Source: Rhodanobacter sp. OK091
GTDB lineage: Bacteria; Pseudomonadota; Gammaproteobacteria; Xanthomonadales; Rhodanobacteraceae
NCBI RefSeq assembly: GCF_900142825.1
Contig: NZ_FRCH01000001.1
Coordinates: forward strand, 1 to 64,000
Reading direction: 5' to 3'
Length of the DNA stretch: 64,000 bases
The notes under the pieces are model-generated. The model was not told the DNA's origin. It did no database searches and saw only the letters and a list, made by a program, of their open reading frames with translations. Shown here in pieces: positions 1 to 5,723 of the stretch (within the stretch, counting starts at the first letter, position 1; each line of letters begins with the position of its first letter). Position numbers and translations under genes: made by a program.

Positions 1-73
1 ACCCCAACCACGACATCGCCCATCCGATAACGGCCAAGCCCAAGGCAAAGTTGGCAGCTGTCGTCCTCTTCAT
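1..73 (-). CDS. Partial hypothetical membrane protein, N-terminus only
   Basis: An ATG at 73 on the minus strand opens a frame that runs off the window edge. The 24 visible residues begin MKRTTAANFALGLAVIGWAM, a lysine/arginine start followed by a hydrophobic stretch, as in a first membrane helix or a signal peptide. Nothing more can be said without the upstream-contig sequence; a chance frame of this length is also possible. Confidence 0.35.
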   Translation of the reverse strand, partial: MKRTTAANFALGLAVIGWAMSWLG

Positions 74-446
74 ATGTTCAAGCCCTTAATTTCACCCGTG
101 AAATCGCACTATCTCGATCGGATAGGTTAGCGGTCCAACGTCCGTTATGGGTCGAAAACGGACATCGTCGAGCAACGCCCTGGACCACTTCATCACGACT
201 GCAAACGGCTGACCACTTTGGGCAGCGAACTGCCCACGGGGCAAATGGATGGCGAAGCTGGTCAGTTCATTGGCCTGAACTGGTCAGCTGTGATGGCAAT
301 GGGTGGTCGGTTCGGTGGCGATACGCAGAAATGATCCCAGGCACCTTTTCCCGACTTCATTAAACGCTCGGCTATCGGACGCCGACGGTTGTGGATGACT
401 AAGCCATGAGTGCCTAATTAACGTATCCGAAAAACCCGGGCCAGCT
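74..446. other. Gene-free stretch with short TGGTCAG repeats
   Basis: No convincing gene here. The stretch has several copies of TGGTCAG or its complement (about 209, 259, 281 and a weaker one near 303) and a perfect 7-bp hairpin at 219-236 (TGGGCAG, loop CGAA, CTGCCCA). Multiple short terminal repeats of this look occur at ends of IS21-family elements, so this may be an eroded IS end, but no transposase remnant was seen. Confidence 0.3.
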
Positions 447-484
447 CAGGCTCACTTATTGCCGTGAGAAAGTGACCTGACCCC
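447..484. repeat. Palindromic island element, copy 1 (inverted orientation)
   Basis: Imperfect copy of the element found at 2384, 7067 and 12220, in the opposite orientation: CTCACTTATTGCCGTGAGAA followed by AGTGACCTGACCCCGATC. It lies 50 bp downstream of the 3' end of the putative immunity gene. The two arms can form a hairpin. Confidence 0.6.
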
Positions 485-534
485 GATCTTTGTTTCAGGA
501 TCGAGGCAATACAAGACGCGCCCCTTTAATTTAT

Positions 535-888
535 CTACGCAGAGCACAAAAGCTTTAATTGAATATTCCTCAATGTTGCCTGTTCCGGCGTATCTATGGT
601 TCCTTCCGCTGTAACTCGATATGCTTGGCAGTCCTGCTCCGGACGCGGACGAATGAAGCAAGTGGCCGAATAAGTAAAATAGTGCAGTCCATCGCGATCA
701 TTACGGCGAACGGTTTCATTTTTACATGGCCCAAGAGTAGCTTTAAAAACATAATCTGTTGCTTTAATCTGCTTAATAAGCTCCATGCTGTTATTGTTAA
801 GATCAGGAGTGGAAGCTAACGCAACCGATTGAAAAAGCGCCGCGAATAAAAAGGCAGCCATGACACTATTAAAATAAATTTTAATCAT
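535..888 (-). CDS. Secreted cysteine-rich small protein, putative immunity protein for the Rhs toxin
   Basis: 117 residues. Residues 1-25 form a clear signal peptide (hydrophobic core FNSVMAAFLFAALFQSVALA, cleavage after ALA). The mature part has four cysteines (in GPCKN, ATCFI, QDCQA and LLCSA), enough for two disulfides, so a periplasmic fold is expected. It starts 21 bp after the stop of the Rhs-core gene and must share its transcript. Position directly behind a polymorphic-toxin C-terminus, plus export to the compartment where a peptidoglycan-cutting domain would act, suggests immunity. I recognise no family; function is inferred from context. Local base composition is AT-richer than in the core genes. 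Confidence 0.6.
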   Translation of the reverse strand: MIKIYFNSVMAAFLFAALFQSVALASTPDLNNNSMELIKQIKATDYVFKATLGPCKNETVRRNDRDGLHYFTYSATCFIRPRPEQDCQAYRVTAEGTIDTPEQATLRNIQLKLLCSA

Positions 889-909
889 AACAATTTCCTG
901 TAGAAAAAA

Positions 910-1866
910 TTACTGCTGACCTGCCTCATGAATATGATTTTGGTGATCCTCAGACACGCTAGGCAAAGGTTGTGAAACTCCGCCAGGGGTGTAAGTTTTT
1001 TCTTGGAATATTGGACCGAAATTTTCTTGAATATTTGGCTCATTCCTAAACGCATTCTGTAAAGAAGTAACGGCGTTATTGTTAGATTTATCGCCAACAT
1101 GTTCTCCATTAACTCTATTTATATCCACCGCTTTAGCAGAGTAATGATTACTGTGGATTGCATGTACGCCACCTGTAGTGCTATTAATATTAACAGATTG
1201 GACCCCCGATTTTGTAATAGCACTTTCAACCATGTTAGCAGTTTTTGTTGTCAGCGGTTGATTTGGGCTTGCTCCCGCCGGATTATCGTTCTTAAAAGTT
1301 ACGGCAGATACATACCCCGCTTGAACATTTCGGCCTATCGATGAATTTAGCTTGATGCCCTCCATTCCATTGACGGGTGGAGGCTGTGAATTCGCGCGAG
1401 GCAATACACTATCAATAGTTGAATGAACGCACATGCTGTCCACACATGTACTTTTACCAGTTGGGTCGGTATTCAAAATTGGGTTGTTGTTAACGTAATC
1501 GTACCGGCTGAAGTTGAAAACGTTACCAGGTGTCGGATCGATGGGGTCAGCACTCAGGAAGCGCCCCGTACTGGGATCGTAATAACGCGCCTGCATATAC
1601 ACGAGCCCAGTGTCCGGATCGTTCACATGCCCCGTATACCCAGGCCCGTTCGGCGCCGGGCTCATGCTCGCCACCGCAGTGCCATACGGCGCATAGTCGT
1701 AGGTGGCAATGATGGCGCCGCTGGCGTCGGCCTTAGCTAACACTGTGCCCTGCGGATCAGTGTAGTAGTAATGATGCGTCCCTGCGTGCAAAAAGCCAGA
1801 AGAAAACAGGACAAAAAAACCGCCAACCCACCGACGGCTAGACCACCTTTCCTTCCGATTGCACAT
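910..1866 (-). CDS. Short Rhs-core protein with C-terminal M15-like zinc peptidase domain
   Basis: 318 residues. Order: signal-peptide-like N-terminus (about 1-29, WVGGFFVLFSSGFLHA); a compact RHS-associated core (about 33-137) with the motifs GPGYTGHVNDPDTGLVYMQA, ARYYDPSTGRFLSADPID and DPTG, the usual junction of variable toxin tips; then a 180-residue C-terminus. That tip has H241-x6-D248 inside SNHYSAKAVDI and H311-x-H313 near the end, the zinc-ligand pattern (SxHxxGxAxD ... HxH) of D-Ala-D-Ala carboxypeptidase/M15-type murein peptidases. Full Rhs proteins are over 1000 residues, so this is an orphan core/tip with its own export signal. A good Shine-Dalgarno (AAGGGGAAGGG) precedes ATG 1866. 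Rhs core is certain; the peptidase call rests on motif reading. Confidence 0.75.
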   Translation of the reverse strand: MCNRKERWSSRRWVGGFFVLFSSGFLHAGTHHYYYTDPQGTVLAKADASGAIIATYDYAPYGTAVASMSPAPNGPGYTGHVNDPDTGLVYMQARYYDPSTGRFLSADPIDPTPGNVFNFSRYDYVNNNPILNTDPTGKSTCVDSMCVHSTIDSVLPRANSQPPPVNGMEGIKLNSSIGRNVQAGYVSAVTFKNDNPAGASPNQPLTTKTANMVESAITKSGVQSVNINSTTGGVHAIHSNHYSAKAVDINRVNGEHVGDKSNNNAVTSLQNAFRNEPNIQENFGPIFQEKTYTPGGVSQPLPSVSEDHQNHIHEAGQQ

Positions 1867-1905
1867 ATCCCTTCCCCTTGCATGCTCCGATGTCGTTGCA
1901 GGAGC

Positions 1906-1980
1906 CTACAACAAACTCTGACTTAAACTCTGACTTAGAATGCAAGTCGCCTCCCCCGTGAAGCGGATCTTGAACGTCAT
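1906..1980 (-). pseudogene. Truncated ParE/RelE-type toxin remnant
   Basis: An ATG at 1980 overlaps the antitoxin stop (ATGA). The frame begins MTFKIRFTGEAT, like the first strand of ParE/RelE toxins, then runs into unrelated sequence with a 12-bp direct repeat (AACTCTGACTTA twice) and stops after 24 codons. Family toxins have about 90-100 residues, so the toxin has lost its body, apparently at the junction with the Rhs locus. Confidence 0.5.
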
Positions 1981-2246
1981 ACCGAGACTTTCTTTGCCAT
2001 GGCCAATCGCGCTTCGAGCTTTTTCAGCACCGCACCCGACGAAAAGTACACCCCCGTACTCTTCGCCTGATCCCTCGAAGCCAGTCCACGGGAGATGAAG
2101 GCGGTCTGCTGCTGGCGCTGCTGAATGTGCGCCCGCAACGCGGACTCGACAAAGCCGGACAGACTTTCTCCGTCACGCAAGAGCTGTTCTGCAGCCTCGC
2201 GCAGAGCTGGCTCCACACGCAGCGAGGGGATGGTCGCGGTCTTCAT
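1977..2246 (-). CDS. Ribbon-helix-helix antitoxin-like protein
   Basis: 89 residues from the ATG at 2246, which follows an AGGAGG ribosome site. Sequence MKTATIPSLRVEPALREAAE opens like RHH/YlcI-YnfO-type antitoxins: a short N-terminal strand (TIPSLRV), a helix (LREAAEQLL), then GESLSGFVESALR, the second helix. The C-terminal tail is lysine-rich and would bind a toxin. Its partner at 1906-1980 is truncated, so it is now an orphan antitoxin; it may still repress its own promoter or neutralise a related toxin elsewhere. Confidence 0.7.
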   Translation of the reverse strand: MKTATIPSLRVEPALREAAEQLLRDGESLSGFVESALRAHIQQRQQQTAFISRGLASRDQAKSTGVYFSSGAVLKKLEARLAMAKKVSV

Positions 2247-2314
2247 GAAACCTCCTGATGCGATGCCATTGCGATACATAGTGGCGCATTCAGCGACAGG
2301 GGCCAATCGCACTG

Positions 2315-2367
2315 GCCCGGCATGGTATGTCGCCCGCTCCTCGCTCACGCCGGTTTGCGAACCGCGC
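2315..2367 (-). repeat. 53-bp sequence shared with the 3' end of the XAC0095-like gene
   Basis: 47 of 53 bases match 4167-4219. In both places one minus frame reads RGSQTGV-x-EERATYHAG. At 4167 this lies inside the gene; here it lies just upstream of the antitoxin, so it looks like the leftover 3' end of a deleted paralogue of that gene. Confidence 0.6.
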
Positions 2368-2383
2368 ACCTGTCGAGATCGCG

Positions 2384-2421
2384 GTCAGGTTCACTTTCTC
2401 ACGGCAGTAAGCGAACCTGAC
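2384..2421. repeat. Palindromic island element, copy 2
   Basis: 38 bp, arms GTCAGGTTCACTTTCTC and its imperfect complement around ACGGCAGT; preceded by GATCGCG. It sits 6 bp beyond the stop of the peptidase E-like gene and could act as its hairpin terminator. Confidence 0.75.
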
Positions 2422-2427
2422 CCTCTT

Positions 2428-3171
2428 TTAGCCCGCCGTCGGCAAGAACAATTTCCACTGGCCTTCGGAAACGACTTGAACGGCACCGTGATTCACGGCG
2501 ATGGCGGTCTGATCATCGATGGCATAGACCGGCGCCGGTATCTTGGCGGCCCATTTTTCAGCGTTCTCCAAGGAGGCATCCAGGTGATTCGGGTTATCGA
2601 GGTGCGGGATCAATGCAAAGTCGACCCACCCTGCTCCGTGGGCCGTGACCAGAAGGCTGGCGACCTCACCCTCTGCGGTGGTGAACGAGAAGTTCTCAGA
2701 CGTCAGCGCATCGCGATGACCACTGGGCGGCTGGGTGTAGTTTTCTGAAAATGTCGAAGACACCGCCATGCTCCCGGCGCTCACACCCACGTAAACCCAT
2801 TCATGTCGCAATGAAGGCAGCAGCTCGGCGAGGCCGGATCGACGCATCCAGTCAGCCAGATAGACAGGATCACCGCCCCACACCAACAGGGCATCCGCCT
2901 CCTCCACCAGGGGAACCCAATCTTCTTTGGCGAGGCTCGGCAAGGCGGTGAGTTCCAGAACGCCCAGCGACTTCCAGCCCAGTTCGCACAAAGGGCTTCG
3001 CGTTTTTCCAGCGAACGCCTGCCACGCCATGGCAGCATGGCGCGGATAGGCATACATGGCGGTGGGAATGAAGAGCGCGCTGCACTCGGCGATGGGCTTG
3101 CCCAACAGCTCGACCAGTGCGGCGTGGATGCTGGCGTTGGTGATGCCGCCAGACGTCAGAAGAAATTTCAT
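2428..3171 (-). CDS. Peptidase E-like (S51 family) protein
   Basis: 247 residues, the usual size for dipeptidase E / S51 class I glutamine-amidotransferase-like proteins. Visible motifs: LLTSGGIT at the N-terminus, LLVWGGDPVYLADWM, the nucleophile elbow GVSAGSMAVS with the serine at about 132, and a late histidine in LIPHLDN. Family members cleave Asp-X dipeptides or process small peptides in the cytosol; cyanophycinase relatives are alternatives. It is monocistronic here, with a 300-bp upstream stretch. Substrate is not deducible. Confidence 0.8.
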   Translation of the reverse strand: MKFLLTSGGITNASIHAALVELLGKPIAECSALFIPTAMYAYPRHAAMAWQAFAGKTRSPLCELGWKSLGVLELTALPSLAKEDWVPLVEEADALLVWGGDPVYLADWMRRSGLAELLPSLRHEWVYVGVSAGSMAVSSTFSENYTQPPSGHRDALTSENFSFTTAEGEVASLLVTAHGAGWVDFALIPHLDNPNHLDASLENAEKWAAKIPAPVYAIDDQTAIAVNHGAVQVVSEGQWKLFLPTAG

Positions 3172-3475
3172 GCGGTTTCCCTCGTTTCGGTGAGCGTGTT
3201 CAGCAACTCATAGGTCGACGAACGGCGTCTGCCGTATTCGACAAAGGGTCCGTTTTTCTTTTTCGGAAACCGGGGTCGGCGCGGTACACAGGGGAGGTGA
3301 TGTACCGCACCACCGGGTAGGCGCGTCAGGGGGGTAACGCGCCATGCCTTCAGGATCGAGGATGCGAGGACGTGAGCGAGGGCGAAAAACGTCGCTCAAA
3401 ACAAAACGGCCCCGGATGATTTCCGGAGCCGCTCTGATGATGCCAGCCATGCTGAGCGCTAGTCAGCAAACGGGG
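3172..3475. other. Gene-free stretch with hairpins
   Basis: Contains the promoter side of the peptidase E-like gene, an inverted pair GCGGTACA / TGTACCGC near 3275-3305 next to a CCGGGGTC motif, and the terminator at 3406-3430. A possible 80-codon minus frame here has arginine/proline-rich composition and no recognisable features, so I do not call it. Confidence 0.5.
3406..3430 (-). terminator. Rho-independent terminator of the 3476-3979 gene
   Basis: Stem CGGC-C-CCGG / CCGG-A-GCCG with loop ATGATTT, followed on the minus strand by GTTTTG. It lies 46 bp after the stop. The same stem with the same C-A mismatch terminates clpX at 63060-63085. Confidence 0.75.
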
Positions 3476-3979
3476 CTATTTCTTGCTCAGCTGTTCCGCG
3501 AGCTTGGTTCCAAAATCGACCATGTGCGCGACCTGATCGGGAGTGAAGCGGTATGCATCCTTGCAGATGCGAAGCTCGATTGACTTACTGCGTAGAAACC
3601 CGGCCAGCTGATCTGGCGTCAATGATCCCTGCCAGCGCTCTAGCACCTTTTTCGTCATCCGGACTTCATCGTAATAGAAGGGCGTCAGCTGCACGATCTC
3701 GCCGTCGACGAGCCAACGGGTGTCGTTGCATCGCAGATATCGCCAATGGTCACTTTTGAGCAGGATCTCCATATCGATGCGATGGACTTGCCCGTACTCT
3801 ACCCTGGCATCCCAGAGTATCAGCGGACCGCCCATGGCCAGCACATCAATAGACATTCGATCGCTTTCGACAAAGACCCTGCCAGGATCGAGCGTTAAGA
3901 CCCGTACGGTCGGCTGCCTCGCGATTGCCGCGAACGAGATGCTGAGCAAGATAGCCGCGAGAATGCTGGATAGCTTCAT
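3476..3979 (-). CDS. Hypothetical secreted protein
   Basis: 167 residues from ATG 3979 (ribosome site AGGGGAAA just upstream). Residues 1-21 (MKLSSILAAILLSISFAAIA) are a typical signal peptide with a cut before RQPTV. The mature protein has two cysteines (YLRCNDT and LRICKDA) and no membrane segment, so a periplasmic protein with one disulfide is likely. I do not recognise the family. It has its own terminator and a palindrome upstream, so it looks monocistronic. Confidence 0.65.
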   Translation of the reverse strand: MKLSSILAAILLSISFAAIARQPTVRVLTLDPGRVFVESDRMSIDVLAMGGPLILWDARVEYGQVHRIDMEILLKSDHWRYLRCNDTRWLVDGEIVQLTPFYYDEVRMTKKVLERWQGSLTPDQLAGFLRSKSIELRICKDAYRFTPDQVAHMVDFGTKLAEQLSKK

Positions 3980-4023
3980 GCCTATTTCCCCTGTGAGTTG
4001 TCCAGGGCGCACATTAATGGAAG

Positions 4024-4067
4024 CCGGGGTCGGAGTGCGCCGTTCTTTAAGGCAACACTGACCCCGG
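4024..4067. repeat. Palindromic CCGGGGTC element
   Basis: Arms CCGGGGTC-G-GAGTG and CACTGACCCCGG flank GCGCCGTTCTTTAAGGCAA. It resembles the 38-bp island element only in its GGTCAG/CTGACC ends and is probably a second REP-like family. It lies between two minus-strand genes, 38 bp past the stop of the upstream one. Confidence 0.55.
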
Positions 4068-4104
4068 TTTTGTCGGACGCCTGCTTCTCGTCTTGATGGA
4101 CCGG

Positions 4105-4749
4105 CTATTGGTAGGTAGGCAACTGCCGCGCGACATGCGACGCGTGGCCCGCGGGCAAACACGCTCGCCCCGCATGGTAGGTGGCCCGCTCTTCGCCCAC
4201 GCCGGTTTGCGAACCACGCGCGTGCCCGAGCCTCTGCGATTCCACCTGGCGGATGATCTCGCGCACCGCCCTCGCGTCGTTGAAGATGGCATCCCCCAAC
4301 ACCGACAGTGTGTGGTCGGCGAACTCGGCCTCATCACTGGCGATCACCACATCGCCATGGGCCACGATCATGGCGATCAGCCGGTTGAGCGTGTCGATCT
4401 GGTCCATGGTCATGCCGAAGCGGTAGCGCTCATCCGCGCCGCCGGGCATCTCCTCTGCAGGCTCCGCGCCGGCCTCGGCCCCAGCCGCAGCCTCGCTCTC
4501 GGACCGGTAGGCCGGCCACGACATCTCGTCCAACACCAGCCCCACCTGCTCGGCCAACAATTCCAGGCAGATCGCCACCTCGCCCACGCGAATCTCGGCG
4601 GTGCACTCCTGTTCCTCGTCCGCCCTCCGCGGTTGCGCCAGATGCGACAGGAATTCGGCATACTCGCGCAGCTTCTTCAGCCGCAGTTGGCTGTCCTCCG
4701 GCAGGAAATAGCCCATCGTTTCCAGATCTTCCGAATCGAACTTAGACAT
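4105..4749 (-). CDS. XAC0095-like cytosolic protein of unknown function
   Basis: 214 residues from ATG 4749, behind GAGGAGG. The N-terminal third (MGYFLPEDSQLRLKKLREYA, then EFLSHLAQPR) resembles the XAC0095 family of small Xanthomonadales proteins. The middle is acidic with an alanine/glutamate-rich linker (about 98-115) and then helices (MDQIDTLNRLIAMIVAHGD). The C-terminal 40 residues (RGSQTGVGEERATYHAG) match the leftover sequence at 2315. No catalytic motif is visible. It is preceded by a promoter and a structured leader that look like a C4 antisense-RNA arrangement, so its expression is probably controlled in trans or in cis by RNA. Confidence 0.65.
   Translation of the reverse strand: MSKFDSEDLETMGYFLPEDSQLRLKKLREYAEFLSHLAQPRRADEEQECTAEIRVGEVAICLELLAEQVGLVLDEMSWPAYRSESEAAAGAEAGAEPAEEMPGGADERYRFGMTMDQIDTLNRLIAMIVAHGDVVIASDEAEFADHTLSVLGDAIFNDARAVREIIRQVESQRLGHARGSQTGVGEERATYHAGRACLPAGHASHVARQLPTYQ
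4167..4219 (-). repeat. 53-bp sequence shared with 2315-2367
   Basis: Inside the 3' end of the XAC0095-like gene. See the partner entry: the pair suggests two former copies of this gene family in the island. Confidence 0.6.
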
Positions 4750-4802
4750 GGTCGCCTCCTCATTCCATCGAAGTGCCCGTCCACGGCATGACGACGGACG
4801 GG

Positions 4803-4974
4803 GTGTCGGGAGGTTCGAAACCGCTAAGAGCCGGCGGGCGTATTCCCCCGAAGGGTGTTGTATTAGCCGCCCTCCCGACGCAGGAATCACGTCGGCTTGC
4901 ACCTGCGAACAGGTACAAAAAACCCACCGGTTTGTCGGAGGTGGGTACCGCTCTTAGGGGAGTTTCGACGCTCC
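4803..4974 (-). ncRNA. C4-antisense-like structured leader RNA
   Basis: On the minus strand an early segment (4974-4944) reads GGAGCGTCGAAACTCCCC then TAAGAGCGGTACC. A late segment (4834-4803), ending about 55 bp before the start codon, reads GCTCTTAGCGGTTTCGA. They are complementary in two collinear blocks: CTAAGAGC with GCTCTTAG and TCGAAAC with GTTTCGA, 15 bp in all. Between them lies a hairpin (ACCCACC ... GGTGGGT, 4922-4946) with six Ts, a terminator. So a short RNA can end before the gene and carry two blocks able to pair with the gene's own leader, the design of phage C4 antisense RNAs. Confidence 0.5.
4922..4946 (-). terminator. Terminator inside the leader
   Basis: ACCCACC / GGTGGGT stem, loop TCCGACAAACC, then T6 on the minus strand (4917-4922). 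It would end the short leader RNA and allow readthrough into the XAC0095-like gene. Confidence 0.7.
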
Positions 4975-4983
4975 TTGAGTTGG

Positions 4984-5012
4984 AGTCTGCTATTGCAGCT
5001 GGAGGGTGTCAA
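4984..5012 (-). promoter_or_regulatory. Sigma-70 type promoter of the leader RNA
   Basis: Perfect -35 TTGACA (5012-5007), 17-bp spacer, weak -10 CAGACT (4989-4984). The predicted start near 4977 is just ahead of the GGAGCGTCG segment that begins the antisense-like part. Confidence 0.55.
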
Positions 5013-5075
5013 CAGCTGCGCTTTGTCCACTGCGCTGCGCACCTGACGCACAGAAGTGGGAACTCCTCGGAATTA

Positions 5076-5128
5076 TGCAAACGCCTGAACTAAGCCGCGC
5101 CGCGAAGCGGCGGCGGCTTGTGCATATT
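5076..5128 (-). repeat. Integron attC-like relic B
   Basis: Minus strand: AAGCCGCCGCCGCTTCGCGG then CGCGGCTTAGTTCAGGCGTT. This is very close, as I remember it, to the central hairpin and right arm of aadA-type attC sites (AAGCCG...CGCTTCGCGGCG...CGGCTTAACTCAAGCGTT). The outer core is degenerate (GTTTGCA instead of GTTRRRY), so recombination activity is doubtful. Confidence 0.5.
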
Positions 5129-5225
5129 CCACTCGAAAGTCGGCCAGTATGATTAGTCTCTGCCGACGCCAATCGGCAGAAACCGATCCGTTGCAGCCGG
5201 TGGCGAACGGCTTCTTTCGAGAAGA

Positions 5226-5291
5226 CCCGTCTTCAGCGCTGGAGTTAAGCGGCGGCGAAGCCCGAAGCCGTCCGCCTTGGACGAATAGTCA
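5226..5291 (-). repeat. Integron attC-like relic A
   Basis: Begins at the stop codon of the 116-residue gene. Minus strand: CTGACTATTCGTCCAAGG, a GC-rich hairpin, then CGCTTAACTCCAGCGCTGA. The left part parallels CTAACAATTCGTTCAAG and the right part CGGCTTAACTCAAGCGTTAGA of attC sites. Overlap of a gene's stop with the inverse core is typical of cassettes. Confidence 0.45.
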
Positions 5292-5639
5292 GGGATCAAG
5301 CGCGACATGCGCTGATGCTGCAGCAGCGATAACAGATTGCCAAGCGGTTAGCGAAAGGAGCTGCTCAACGTTGGGCACATGCTCCCCGATCTGCGTAAGT
5401 GCACTCTCAAACGCATTGTTGAAGTTACTTAGGATGACAATTTCTGTGGGGCTGAATGCCGAACGGAATAGTTTGCTGTCCGGATGAAAGTCATCGGCCC
5501 ACCAACAAGCAAACTCGTCGTAAGCATAGCCTTCGCTTTTGCAGACCTCAGTTTGAAATCTACGTTGCTCCTCAGCCGACGCGAAGAATTTCAGCAAGTG
5601 GATGCGCGACGTTCTAAACGTAAGTGCATGCTCATCCAT
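5289..5639 (-). CDS. Hypothetical protein, cassette-like gene
   Basis: 116 residues, ATG 5639. Soluble, with many aromatic residues (FACWWADDFHP) and no signal peptide or known motif. The sequence LSNFNNAFESALTQIGEH suggests an amphipathic helix near residue 75-90. Its start lies about 15 bp after a GTTGGGG core-like sequence and its stop merges into attC-like relic A, which is how integron cassette genes are arranged. Function unknown; small cassette proteins next to defence genes are sometimes anti-phage or regulatory, but nothing here shows that. Confidence 0.55.
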   Translation of the reverse strand: MDEHALTFRTSRIHLLKFFASAEEQRRFQTEVCKSEGYAYDEFACWWADDFHPDSKLFRSAFSPTEIVILSNFNNAFESALTQIGEHVPNVEQLLSLTAWQSVIAAAASAHVALDP

Positions 5640-5648
5640 TCAACTAGG

Positions 5649-5723
5649 CCCCAACGTTTGACATGAGCAGCCGCAAATGGGCGAAGTCCGCTTGTGAATG
5701 CCCGCTCGATGGGGGAGTTAACC
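5649..5723 (-). repeat. Possible attC-like site C between the ATPase and the small gene
   Basis: Minus strand: the ATPase stop is inside GGTTAAC, followed 66-75 bp later by CGTTGGGG and then the next gene. The interior has short complementary arms (GAGC/GCTC, GGGC/GCCC). Layout and spacing fit an attC, but the match to RYYYAAC/GTTRRRY is imperfect at both ends. Confidence 0.3.

Noticed and set aside
3208-3450. 80-codon minus frame downstream of the peptidase gene region
   Set aside because: No ribosome site, Arg/Pro-rich, and it contains the terminator at 3406.
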